A stretch of 64,000 bases of DNA from Planctomycetota bacterium (lineage in GTDB: Bacteria > Planctomycetota > B15-G4). Location of the stretch: positions 140,846 to 204,845 of the forward strand of contig JAQWOM010000043.1 in assembly GCA_029245865.1 (NCBI GenBank). The letters are read 5' to 3'. Below, piece by piece: positions 37,976 to 47,431 of this stretch (position 1 is its first letter; each line of letters starts with the position of its first letter). The position numbers and the translations under genes were made by a program. The notes under the pieces were generated by a model that was not told the DNA's origin, did no database searches, and worked only from the letters and a program-made list of their open reading frames with translations.

Positions 37976-39162
37976 GCGTGGACGATCTCAGCAGCTGCGG
38001 ACTCAGCAGTGACGGGAGTCGGCGCCCCGAGCTTCTCCATACACACCACGCGCAAAACCTTCAGTGAGCGCCGCTCGAGAAAACGAACGTAGTATTTTGC
38101 TTCGACCAGGCCGTCCCACACGACATCTGGAATCTGAAAGCGGCGTGTCACATCCAGCCGCCCCGCGGCGAACACGAAGCCAGGGTCCACGGCCAGTTCG
38201 GCCACATAGCCCCCTGTCCCGGGCACATCGAGCGTAGGCGGCGCCTCGCAGGCACCGAGGTCGTCGATCTCGGAAAACTCGTGTCCGCGCCCAGACCGCG
38301 CCGACGTGAAAGAAAGCAGAAGATGCGCGAACCAGTAGCCCAAAGCACCGTAGCGCGCCCGATAGAAAAGGCGGCGAGAGACCTCGTAGCGCGACATGGC
38401 TGCCTCTGGATCCTGCCCCGCACTGCGATTGAAGAAGTGCGTCAGTTCGGCCTGCGGACAAAGATCTGTGGTGAAGCCTCGGCGATGGAGGCGTAAGCAC
38501 AGATCTGCATCTTCAAAGTAGAACGGATAACGAGTGTCGAAAGGTCCCAACTCGTTGGCCAGATCACGCAGCATCAAGAAGCTGGCCCCGGAGACCTGAG
38601 ACACGGGGACGCCCGTCGTTGCCGTCCACTGCTCGATCGCCCGGCGCGTCCGGCCTCGGGCATGGCATTCACCTGCACAAGACGAGGCACGCGCCATGGT
38701 TTCCGAGAGCAAGCTCCACAACGACGGCTTCTCGTTCGGAGGCAGTTGAAAGAAACGGTGGCTGTCCAAGAAACTCTTGGGTCCCACGAGTCCGCAATGC
38801 GGATGCGCCTCCATGTGCTCAATCATGCGAGTCAACATGCCGCGAAACAGCATCACATCAGGGTTGCTGACCAGAACGTATTGACCCCTCGCATGCTCGC
38901 AAGCGAGGTTCATTCCAGACGCATAGCCCGAGTTCTGCTTCGAACGGATAACCGTGACATCCTCGTCGGCCTCCAGGGCCGCAAGGTGCTCTTCTTCTTC
39001 TGGACCCGAAGCATTGTCGAGCACAACGAAATCAAGACCTTGGCCTGCGGCGTGCTCAGGCAATCGCTGTCGTCGCACGTTGTCCACGAGGCCGCGGGTC
39101 ATGGCACCCGAGCGCCAGTTGACCACCAGGACAGTGATGAGCGGCGTGTCGATCTCAGTCAT
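37972..39162 (-). CDS. GT2 family glycosyltransferase
   Basis: MTEIDTPLITVLVVNWRSGAMTRGLVDNV...FVVLDNASGPEEEEHL...NSGYASGMNLACEHARGQYVLVSNPDVMLF...YPFYFEDADLCLRLHRRGF. Confidence 0.9.
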   Translation of the reverse strand: MTEIDTPLITVLVVNWRSGAMTRGLVDNVRRQRLPEHAAGQGLDFVVLDNASGPEEEEHLAALEADEDVTVIRSKQNSGYASGMNLACEHARGQYVLVSNPDVMLFRGMLTRMIEHMEAHPHCGLVGPKSFLDSHRFFQLPPNEKPSLWSLLSETMARASSCAGECHARGRTRRAIEQWTATTGVPVSQVSGASFLMLRDLANELGPFDTRYPFYFEDADLCLRLHRRGFTTDLCPQAELTHFFNRSAGQDPEAAMSRYEVSRRLFYRARYGALGYWFAHLLLSFTSARSGRGHEFSEIDDLGACEAPPTLDVPGTGGYVAELAVDPGFVFAAGRLDVTRRFQIPDVVWDGLVEAKYYVRFLERRSLKVLRVVCMEKLGAPTPVTAESAAAEIVHA

Positions 39163-40388
39163 GCTGTGGGTTCCAGGGATTCGACGGTGAACTCGCAATC
39201 GCAAGCCACCATTCCGGGGATGTTTTCGGGGTTGAGGACCAGCAAGGGGCGATCAACAGAGCGAGTGTCGTACGCGTGAACGAACGTCTCGTCGATGAGA
39301 TACCCCATCACGTTGAACTCGCCGCTCACCAGCGGGATGTTAGGAAGCTTGGCGCGACAGCGGTAGCGACCGCTTTTATGGACCGCCTGCATGCCATCCA
39401 GATGCGAAAAAACCGAGATCACAAGCACATTGTCATTGCGAAAAACGCCAACACCGACGTGAACAATTTGCCGGTCATTGAAGAGTTCGAACTCCATCTC
39501 CACAACCACATCCACGCCTGGCACGATGGCATCAACGATTTCTGTCTCAACGCCATCATCGACGCGCAGCAAGCGTATGTCTTCCAACTGCGGGCGCCCT
39601 TCACCTTCCACCATATCGCGCCCCATACTGAGTGCGCTTTCGTCGGCTGACAGCGCCCGTTCGTAGTTTGCGTAGGCGATCGTCACGTCCTGCGGCGAGC
39701 CTTGCATCTCGACTTTCCCGTCCTTGATCCAGACCACTTCATCGCAGATCTGGCGCACGTCATAGAGCGAATGACTGCAGAAGAGAATTGACTTACCTGC
39801 ATTGCGGAAGTTGAAGATCCGGTCGACGCACTTCTTCTGAAAGTACAGGTCCCCGACAGCAAGAATTTCATCGATAATCAAAACTTCAGGATCGATGGCC
39901 GTCGCCACGGCAAAGCCCAAACGCATGACCATGCCAGAACTGTAGGTTCGCACAGGCTTGTTGATGTAGTCGCCCAGTTCTGCGAACGCGATAATTTCGT
40001 CGACCTTAGCCGTCACTTCCTTCAACGAGAAACCCAGCACCTGGGCAGAGAGGAAGATGTTCGCGCGGCCATCAAACTCGCTATGAAATCCAGTGCCCAG
40101 TTCGAGCAAGCTCGCAACCGAGCCCTTCACTTCAGCGGTGCCGCTCGTCGCCATCGAAGTTCCGGCGAGCACCTTCAGAAGGGTCGATTTGCCTGCTCCA
40201 TTCTCACCGATCACACCCAGAGCTTTGCCGCGCGGCAATTCGAAACTCACTCCATCGAGTGCACGGTGCACCGAGTGGAATTTCTTGCGCCCGAAAGACA
40301 GCGACTCCTTGAGACGGTCGAAAGAGCTCGAATACATTCGATACTCCTTGACCAAGTCTTTGACGATGACAGCAGCGTCCGACATCAC
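39159..40388 (-). CDS. wzt: Wzt-like polysaccharide ABC exporter ATPase with C-terminal extension
   Basis: Walker A GENGAGKSTLLK, signature-region YSSGMVMRLGFAVA, Walker B VLIIDEILAVGD, H-loop FCSHSLYDVR; ~150 aa C-terminal region typical of Wzt substrate-binding domains. Confidence 0.9.
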   Translation of the reverse strand: MMSDAAVIVKDLVKEYRMYSSSFDRLKESLSFGRKKFHSVHRALDGVSFELPRGKALGVIGENGAGKSTLLKVLAGTSMATSGTAEVKGSVASLLELGTGFHSEFDGRANIFLSAQVLGFSLKEVTAKVDEIIAFAELGDYINKPVRTYSSGMVMRLGFAVATAIDPEVLIIDEILAVGDLYFQKKCVDRIFNFRNAGKSILFCSHSLYDVRQICDEVVWIKDGKVEMQGSPQDVTIAYANYERALSADESALSMGRDMVEGEGRPQLEDIRLLRVDDGVETEIVDAIVPGVDVVVEMEFELFNDRQIVHVGVGVFRNDNVLVISVFSHLDGMQAVHKSGRYRCRAKLPNIPLVSGEFNVMGYLIDETFVHAYDTRSVDRPLLVLNPENIPGMVACDCEFTVESLEPTA

Positions 40389-41356
40389 ACCTCGTCCGAG
40401 AACCGGCCCTTGCAGCGCAGGAAGAACGCGTAGCCGAGGAATTGTACGACGACTGCAAGAAGCCCGAATCGCAGCAACTTGCCCACGTCGAAGGGCACCT
40501 TTCCATAGGTCCAGATGGATCGATGCAAGCTGAGCACCGTCGCCATCGGGTTGACCTGCATGATGTCGTTGATGCGATTCACGTCGTGCGCAGCGGCACG
40601 ATCGTTCTCCAGAGTACTCGCGGCCTCCGCCAACAGTGCGGGCGAGGCCAGGGGGTCCTTTTCAAGAGCAACCATCGTTGCCTGCCCAACCTCGACCTTC
40701 TTCCCTGCCTGAGTGGCCACGGCATTCAGGTCGTAGAACACCGGGGTGGTGAACATCCAAAAGATCACGACGACAGGCACAAGCTGCATGACATCACGAA
40801 CAAAGATGTTTGCCGCTGAGAGGAACATCGACAATCCGCTGATGAACAAAAACTGCACAACAAGAATGGCGGGCAACCACACCAAGGCAATGGGGAGCGA
40901 ACCATTGACGATCCACTCCATCGCGACCAGTAATGCGTAGCCAATCAACAAATACACGTGGTTGACCACCACGGTGTATACAGGGAGGAGTTCGCTAGGA
41001 AACGCGATCTTCTTGACGAGATTCGCGTTTTCGAGAACAACGCCAGAACCACGCGACAAGCTCTCCGCCAGCACTGTCCAGGGCAGGATGCCCGTGATCA
41101 GATAAAAAGTGGAGCGCCAACCCTCTCCATCAGGTCCATGCGGTGCCAGCTCATCGCTGAAACCGATTTTCAGGATGCGAGCGAACACCAGGTAGTAGAT
41201 GGCAAAGAGAACAGCGGGCTGGACCACGGGCCAGACGCGCCCCAGGGTTGAGCCCTCGATCCGCGCCCGCAGCTCACGGCGTACGAACGCCATCAGCAAC
41301 TCGTGGTGCCTCATGACCACGAGCGGCAAGCGGAAAGCTGCACGGAATGGATGCAT
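40385..41356 (-). CDS. wzm: Wzm-like ABC-2 permease of polysaccharide exporter
   Basis: MHPFRAAFRLPLVVMRHHELLMAFVRRELRARIEGSTLGRVWPVVQPAVLFAIYYLVFARIL...; 4 nt overlap with the Wzt-like gene. Start refined from the 41713 ORF limit. Confidence 0.88.
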   Translation of the reverse strand: MHPFRAAFRLPLVVMRHHELLMAFVRRELRARIEGSTLGRVWPVVQPAVLFAIYYLVFARILKIGFSDELAPHGPDGEGWRSTFYLITGILPWTVLAESLSRGSGVVLENANLVKKIAFPSELLPVYTVVVNHVYLLIGYALLVAMEWIVNGSLPIALVWLPAILVVQFLFISGLSMFLSAANIFVRDVMQLVPVVVIFWMFTTPVFYDLNAVATQAGKKVEVGQATMVALEKDPLASPALLAEAASTLENDRAAAHDVNRINDIMQVNPMATVLSLHRSIWTYGKVPFDVGKLLRFGLLAVVVQFLGYAFFLRCKGRFSDEV

Positions 41357-41427
41357 CGGACTCTCGTGGACTGAACCGACAAAGAAGTGCGCGGAGCACC
41401 TCATCATACCCCCGCGACTGCTCGCGA

Positions 41428-42351
41428 TCAGCCCCCGAGCAGTTCGCGCGCCAGGCGCCCCGCCCCGATCAGCCCGGCTTCGTCTCCAAGACGGGCAGCT
41501 TCCACGGGCAGGTCCCGCCGCCCATTGCCCAGGGGCAGTTCCAGAACGGTCTGCCGCGCTCTCGCCAGCATCTCCGGGCAACGCATGCCAAGACCGCCTC
41601 CCAAGACGATCCGCTGAGGATCTAGCAAGTTCACCGTGATGGAAACGAGAGCTTCCAGCGCCTCCAGAGCCTCCTCCATGATCGCCGTGGCGGGCTGCTG
41701 CCCAGCTCGCCATGCTTTCAAAATCTCTGGAACATCAGCAGGTCCGCCGGCGGCCTCGGACCGCCGCTCCAGGGCATCTCCTCCCAGGTAGGCCTCGAGA
41801 CAGCCATCGCAGCCAGCCGGGCAACGGACACCAGGTCGAAAAGGCAGATGGCCGCCCTCCCCCCCCATGCCACGCTCTCCTTCGAGCAGGTGGCCACCAC
41901 TCACGAAGCCCGTTCCGACGCCTGTGCCCAGAAACAGAGCGGCCAACTCACCACACTGGGACACCTCGGATTCACCCAGCGCCGCGGCATTCACATCGTT
42001 CACCAAGGACACCGGTAAATCGAGCCTGCGCGCCAGCGCAGAGGTCACATCAAAGTCGGTAAAGCCCGTGGTAGGCCAGCTACGAACCCGGCCTGAAGCG
42101 CGGTCAACTGTTCCCGCCATCGCAACGCATGCAGCCCGAGGTCTCGAAACCCGACCACTCTCGGTTGCCACAAGAGCATCGCCGACCCCGGTCAATGCCT
42201 GAGCGAGATCTTCAGGCGAAGAGCGCGGCGTCGGCACAGACATCTGTTCGAGAATTCTTCCGGCCTCATCGATGAGAGCGCCCCGCAATTGGGTTCCGCC
42301 CACATCGAAGGAGAGCACGCTCGCCTCGGCCTGAGAGTCCACGTCCATCAC
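41428..42351 (-). CDS. ROK family sugar kinase (glucokinase-like)
   Basis: LSFDVGGTQLRGALID...GTGVGTGFVSGGHLLEGERGMGGEGGHLPFRPGVRCPAGCDGCLEAYLGG. Confidence 0.92.
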   Translation of the reverse strand: MMDVDSQAEASVLSFDVGGTQLRGALIDEAGRILEQMSVPTPRSSPEDLAQALTGVGDALVATESGRVSRPRAACVAMAGTVDRASGRVRSWPTTGFTDFDVTSALARRLDLPVSLVNDVNAAALGESEVSQCGELAALFLGTGVGTGFVSGGHLLEGERGMGGEGGHLPFRPGVRCPAGCDGCLEAYLGGDALERRSEAAGGPADVPEILKAWRAGQQPATAIMEEALEALEALVSITVNLLDPQRIVLGGGLGMRCPEMLARARQTVLELPLGNGRRDLPVEAARLGDEAGLIGAGRLARELLGG

Positions 42352-44591
42352 CGAGTCCCCTGTTGGTTCAAAGGCACAGGGCGTGCCGCAGCCTCAAGGA
42401 TCGTCGCGCGATACCAATCATCAAAAGCATCGCGCAGGGCGCGCGCCTCTTCCTCCCATGGCCCCGTCTGGGGTTCCAGCAACAGATCTCTCTCTTGCCC
42501 CGGGCCGGGAGCCAGATCGAGCAATGTGCTCTCTCCCGTCTGACGGTCAGTGAGCAGCAAGACCCCTCCACGGCGACTGCCCTCAAGGTCTTGGTTTGTC
42601 TGCCCTTCGTACGGGAACAAGACGGAGTGAGCCACTTGGTCAATATCACTTGGCCCATACGGTGGTGGTGTCTGCCCTGACAGATACATCGCCGACATCA
42701 ACTTCCCGAGTTGTCCGACAAGCTGCGTCACATCGTCCATTTCGATCATTTCACGCTCGACGACCGGAGCCCCCATCAACCCGAGAACGCCCGGCCCTGA
42801 CACGATCACCGGAACGCGCAGCACCTCGTCGTACAACGTCTGGCCCTGACCCCGCCCGAGATGTTCATAAAACTCTTGCCCGTGGGAGCCCACGATCACA
42901 ACGAGAGTGTTTTCCAGCAAACCCTGGTCTTCCAACTCATCGAGCAGAACACCTAGAGCTTGATCAATACCCGCAACCTCAGCGTCGTACTGCGGCCCGA
43001 TCTCGTTCGCAATGAGTTCGGCGACTCCCGGCCTTGAGTCGAGAGTGGCCAGTCGCCCGACCAGGGCTGGATCGGGCAAATAAGTCACAGCATTCAGGTC
43101 GGCCATGGTTGGCTCGTGCGGCGCAGTGGCCTGATCAAAGTGCAACGTCAGGAACCATTCAAACTGCGAGGCCTCAACCAGCCAGTCCACGGCACGTTCG
43201 ACCATGACGAGCGGCGACATCGGCGCACCGAACAACGTTTCGTATCCACGTGAAAGCCCTGTCTCCTCGCTGATCACCATCGAAGACGTAAAGCAAGCGG
43301 TGCTGTAGCCTGCCCAGCTTGCTGACTCTGCCAGCGTGCTTAACCGAGGCGAAAGCGTTCGCCCCGGATGCAATCCAAGTCCATGCGTGAGTGGGTGAAC
43401 ACCCGTGAGCAGAGTGGCCACGCTTGGAAGCGCCCAGGAAGAAGGCGCCACGGCGTACTCGTAGCGCAGCCCTGTTTCAGCCAAGCTCTCGAGAACAGGC
43501 GTATGCCCCCGATCGTAGCCCTCGAATCCCAGGCGATCCGGGCGCAAGCCATCCACAATGACCAGCAAGGTGTTGAGACCGCCTTCTTTCTTGAAAGCAC
43601 GGCGGAGGCGCTCTTCCGGCTGGCGAATGAGAACCTCTCTGACGCCCACGAACAGGCCGCCACCCCCTTCGAGTTCAAGGCTGACCGACAGCGGCTTACC
43701 CACCCACTCCGAAAGATCCGCGGACACGATCAACTCCCCGGAGGGAGAAGCCCCTCCCAGGGATTTCACCAGGGGATTCACCGAGACGTTGGCGAGCACG
43801 AGTTCATCGGCAGCGACGATCACACGCCCAGGCTCGATCTGAGGATCGACCCCAATCGGAGCAGCGTGAAGCACGACACTCAACTCTGCGCCAGGCGGGA
43901 CTTCATCAACATGCAGCGTCCTGGAAAGGCCATCTTCAAGCGGGAGACATGCAGGACCCGGCATGAACAAACGCGACGTTTCGAAGTTTCCCGGTGCGTG
44001 CACCTTGTCGAGGCTCACATTCGCCAAGAGGTCCACACCGATCGCATAGGCCGTCACCGTATTCTCGGTTTCATCGAGAGGCCGGCCTTCGGATTCCAGC
44101 ACGACATCCGAGAGAAGAATCGAGCCCAACCCAGGGCGGCCGCGCCCATCCAGGCAGAGGAATTCGAGTTCGACCTCCTCATTCGGGCTCGCCGGGAGCT
44201 TGAGTCGATGCTCTTTCCACGCAGCTTCAGAAGCATGAAACTGCCCAAGCTCAACTCGCTCTCCGTCGGTACGCACCATCCGAACCGCGACATCCGGCAA
44301 TCCCTCGAGGTGCCCTTCCAGAAAGCGAACAACAGCTTCCTCGCCCGGGATCACCACCTGAAAACGCGCCATCTGACCCGCAGAGACACTCCACGCCAGC
44401 CGCCGTTGATAGTTGAGGATCACATAGCCCGGCATGGCAACCTCGTTGTTCGGCTGAAGCCGCACGCGCAGGTCGACCCGAAAGTCGGGAGCTTTCTGCA
44501 TCAACCACCAGGCAGACACAACAAGGATCAAGGCAACAACCACCGTCAGGCGTATCGCAGCAACGACCGCCTGCCGACTAGACAGGCTCAC
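42348..44591 (-). CDS. Membrane-anchored sulfatase-like protein with apparently lost catalytic residues
   Basis: N-terminal TM; sulfatase fold pattern NTLLVIVDGLRPDRLGFEGYDRGHTPVLESLAETGLRYEYAVAPSSWALPSVATLLTGVHPLTHG...VVIVGSHGQEFYEHLGRGQGQTLYDEVLRVPVIVSGPG. Confidence 0.8.
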   Translation of the reverse strand: MSLSSRQAVVAAIRLTVVVALILVVSAWWLMQKAPDFRVDLRVRLQPNNEVAMPGYVILNYQRRLAWSVSAGQMARFQVVIPGEEAVVRFLEGHLEGLPDVAVRMVRTDGERVELGQFHASEAAWKEHRLKLPASPNEEVELEFLCLDGRGRPGLGSILLSDVVLESEGRPLDETENTVTAYAIGVDLLANVSLDKVHAPGNFETSRLFMPGPACLPLEDGLSRTLHVDEVPPGAELSVVLHAAPIGVDPQIEPGRVIVAADELVLANVSVNPLVKSLGGASPSGELIVSADLSEWVGKPLSVSLELEGGGGLFVGVREVLIRQPEERLRRAFKKEGGLNTLLVIVDGLRPDRLGFEGYDRGHTPVLESLAETGLRYEYAVAPSSWALPSVATLLTGVHPLTHGLGLHPGRTLSPRLSTLAESASWAGYSTACFTSSMVISEETGLSRGYETLFGAPMSPLVMVERAVDWLVEASQFEWFLTLHFDQATAPHEPTMADLNAVTYLPDPALVGRLATLDSRPGVAELIANEIGPQYDAEVAGIDQALGVLLDELEDQGLLENTLVVIVGSHGQEFYEHLGRGQGQTLYDEVLRVPVIVSGPGVLGLMGAPVVEREMIEMDDVTQLVGQLGKLMSAMYLSGQTPPPYGPSDIDQVAHSVLFPYEGQTNQDLEGSRRGGVLLLTDRQTGESTLLDLAPGPGQERDLLLEPQTGPWEEEARALRDAFDDWYRATILEAAARPVPLNQQGTR

Positions 44592-45157
44592 CGGTAGTAC
44601 GCCTCCGGCTCAACAACCGCCTCATCCTTGATCGCATATTCGGAGAGCAGAGCGCGAAGCTTCGCCGCAAGGTACTCAGCATCTTCAAAGTTGTCCGGGA
44701 AAGACTCCCAGTCAGACTCTCGGTGCTCGCCTGCCGACAGCATCCCGCCCTTGCGGACGATCTGCTCTTCGACTCGCATCCGCACGACATAACGCCGCCG
44801 ACCTTCTGCTCGATTGATGTCAACGTGCACTCGACTTCTCGAAGGGCCGCGCACCTCGCGACGTGAGATCCCTCGGAGCCACTCTGTTTCGATCTCACCA
44901 AGGTCCGGCAATCTTTTTCGCACGAAGTAGCCCTCCATCTCGAGCATGTCTAGGACGGAGGCGTACAGGTTCTGATAACTGACATCCTGCATATTGACTT
45001 CAGCCCAGCGCTGAGTCGTCGAGGCACAGCCAGACGTGAAGCCGAATGAAAGGCAAAGAGACAGCATCAAACAAACGCGGGAAAACCATCGCGCGCCAGG
45101 GTTCTCTCGTTGAGCAAGCATCCTTCCGAGTCTACTCGCTACACCGACCCGTTTCAC
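44588..45157 (-). CDS. Putative lipoprotein of unknown function
   Basis: LMLSLCLSFGFTSGCASTTQ lipobox-like; 4 nt overlap with the downstream sulfatase-like gene. Confidence 0.65.
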   Translation of the reverse strand: MKRVGVASRLGRMLAQRENPGARWFSRVCLMLSLCLSFGFTSGCASTTQRWAEVNMQDVSYQNLYASVLDMLEMEGYFVRKRLPDLGEIETEWLRGISRREVRGPSRSRVHVDINRAEGRRRYVVRMRVEEQIVRKGGMLSAGEHRESDWESFPDNFEDAEYLAAKLRALLSEYAIKDEAVVEPEAYYR

Positions 45158-45159
45158 GG

Positions 45160-46557
45160 TTACGAGGGTCCTCGTTGCTGGAACCGCAGGAGAATCGGAA
45201 TCTCACCGTAGGGCAGTGATTCTTGCAGTCGCCGAATCAAAAACCGTCGCCAGCCTTCCTCGAACAGCTTGGGCTCGTTGACAAAGATCACGAGAGTCGG
45301 CGGATGGGTTTCCACCTGCGAAGCATAATAGATCTTTCCAATACGGCCCTTGCTCGCACGAGGCTTGCGAATCTCATAAGTCCGCCGCAGCACGCGATTC
45401 AACTCCCCTGTCGACACGCGCTCACCGGCCTGATCGTGCAACTCGGCGGCAAGCGCCAGTGTTGCATTGATATTGAAGTCCTCGGGGGCCGAGATCAGCG
45501 TGATGGGTGCAAAAGACAAGCCTGCGAGCACTCCGCGAAGATACGTCTCGTAGTCTGCAGCTTGAGCAGTCTCTCGTGCGAGGTCCCACTTCGTGACGAC
45601 CATCACAACAGGGATCGCACAGTCGACAATCATTCCCGCGATCTCTCGATCGATACGGCCGACATCCCTCGTTGCATCGAGCAACAAGAGCACAACATTC
45701 GCGCGCCGGATAGCCCGGTGCGCTCGAGACTGTCCGTAAAACTCCACTGAGTCGCTGATGGTCTTGCGCTTGCGAATGCCCGCCGTATCAATCGCGATAA
45801 AACGCCGGCCATTCCGAACAAAGGGCACGTCAACCGCATCGCGGGTTGTGCCCGCCACTTCGGACACGATGACGCGTTCCTGCCGCACCAACGAATTCAC
45901 CAGCGTAGATTTCCCGGCATTCATACGCCCAACGATCGCCAGCCTGACCACGTCGGCTGGCATCATGGGTGCCTCAGCCACATCTCCGAGGCGCGAAAAA
46001 AGTGAGTCTCTGAGATCCGTTGTTCCCAGGCGCTCTTTGGCAGAGATGCGCACCGGATCACCGAAGCCGAGCGTATAGGCTTCAGCGAAGCCCGCTTCAT
46101 CGCCAGCGCCCTCCACTTTATTTGCGATCAGCAACACAGGTTGCTCAAGCCTTCGCAAGCGGCTGGCGATGTCTTTGTCGAGAGTCGTCAAGCCTGTCTT
46201 GCAATCGACAACAAACAAGATCAAATCGGCAAGGTCCAGTGCCATGGCGATCTGATCGTCCACCTCTGACTTCAGTTGCTGATCGTCGACGTGCCCGATA
46301 CCGCCTGTGTCAATCAACTCGAGCGTTTGGCTTTCCTGATCGAGCAAAAAGCTGACACGATCTCGCGTCACTCCGGCCATAGGATCCTCGATGGCCACAC
46401 GCCTTCCAGCCAGAGCGTTGAAAAGAGTGCTCTTGCCAACATTGGGCCGCCCGACAATGGCAACACAGGGGATTCCCCCGGAGGCCGCCGGAATCGGCTG
46501 AGACACCTCGTTGGCGGACACGTCGTCCATTGGATTGTCGATCGGAGGGGGAGTCAT
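45160..46557 (-). CDS. der: GTPase Der (EngA), tandem G domains
   Basis: Two P-loops GRPNVGKSTLFNAL and GRMNAGKSTLVNSL, DTGGIG / DTAGIR, NKVE / TKWD; C-terminal KH-like region. Confidence 0.95.
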   Translation of the reverse strand: MTPPPIDNPMDDVSANEVSQPIPAASGGIPCVAIVGRPNVGKSTLFNALAGRRVAIEDPMAGVTRDRVSFLLDQESQTLELIDTGGIGHVDDQQLKSEVDDQIAMALDLADLILFVVDCKTGLTTLDKDIASRLRRLEQPVLLIANKVEGAGDEAGFAEAYTLGFGDPVRISAKERLGTTDLRDSLFSRLGDVAEAPMMPADVVRLAIVGRMNAGKSTLVNSLVRQERVIVSEVAGTTRDAVDVPFVRNGRRFIAIDTAGIRKRKTISDSVEFYGQSRAHRAIRRANVVLLLLDATRDVGRIDREIAGMIVDCAIPVVMVVTKWDLARETAQAADYETYLRGVLAGLSFAPITLISAPEDFNINATLALAAELHDQAGERVSTGELNRVLRRTYEIRKPRASKGRIGKIYYASQVETHPPTLVIFVNEPKLFEEGWRRFLIRRLQESLPYGEIPILLRFQQRGPS

Positions 46558-46636
46558 CGAATGAAGCGAGGAAGTGTCCTGGGAATGCCGTTGACGATAC
46601 GGCGCAGCGGCCTGCCGGTCCACGGCGGGGACCCGC

Positions 46637-47428
46637 TCAGCGCACGCGTAGCACCTTATGGACCTGTGGGACCACTCGCACCTCGAGGCCAGCAGCCGCC
46701 AGGATGTCGACGAAGGGGTCGAGTTGCTCACGAGGCAAGGCAGGCGAACCGCCCAGAGGCGTCACGGGCTGGAGAAAGACAGAGGCGCCAGGAGCGTAAG
46801 AGCTCAAGAGGTTCGCAGCGCGGGCCACCTCGTCTCGCCCCACATCACCATCAACAATAAGCTTGTAGAACACCTCCAGGCCGTCCAGCGCGCCGCTTGC
46901 CAGAACAGCGGCATGTTCATCAAGCACTCCGGCTCTCCCCGTGGCAGAGGGCAGCTTGAGATCACAGGAAACCCAACGCAGGTGCGGAGCCACGTGCGCC
47001 AGGGCAACGGCATCCAGCCCAGCCGTCTCGAGCATGACGTCTCGTGGAGCCAGTGCTGCACAGAGGGCCCGCGCGAAGTCGGGCTGCTCGAGCGGTTCAC
47101 CGCCGGTCAGGCTGACAGCAGAGGTCCCTCCGGGGTCGACCCGCTCTACAAGTTCCAGAACTTGCTCAACGGTGAGTGGGTTTTGTAGGCGAGTCGGTGT
47201 CTCGGCCTCCTCGCCTGCTTCTTCGGTGCAACGAGGAACTGCAACATCGGCGACCGAGCCCAAGGCCCACTCGGTGTCACAGTAACGACAGCCCACCGTG
47301 CACCCTGCAAGACGGACGAAGACCTGACGCTTTCCCAGCAGCAGACCTTCCCCCTGATAGCTACGGAACACTTCCGCAACTTGCCCAGTCACACGCCCCT
47401 GCTCCTCTACAGCCACAGCGGCAGTCAT
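46637..47428 (-). CDS. queE: 7-carboxy-7-deazaguanine synthase (radical SAM)
   Basis: VAEVFRSYQGEGLLLGKRQVFVRLAGCTVGCRYCDTEWA (CxxxCxxC in QueE context); VSLTGGEPLEQPDF. Confidence 0.9.
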   Translation of the reverse strand: MTAAVAVEEQGRVTGQVAEVFRSYQGEGLLLGKRQVFVRLAGCTVGCRYCDTEWALGSVADVAVPRCTEEAGEEAETPTRLQNPLTVEQVLELVERVDPGGTSAVSLTGGEPLEQPDFARALCAALAPRDVMLETAGLDAVALAHVAPHLRWVSCDLKLPSATGRAGVLDEHAAVLASGALDGLEVFYKLIVDGDVGRDEVARAANLLSSYAPGASVFLQPVTPLGGSPALPREQLDPFVDILAAAGLEVRVVPQVHKVLRVR

Positions 47429-47431
47429 CGC

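Noticed and set aside
43368-44597. 409 aa plus-strand ORF
   Set aside because: Antisense to the sulfatase-like gene 42348-44591; no coding signature.
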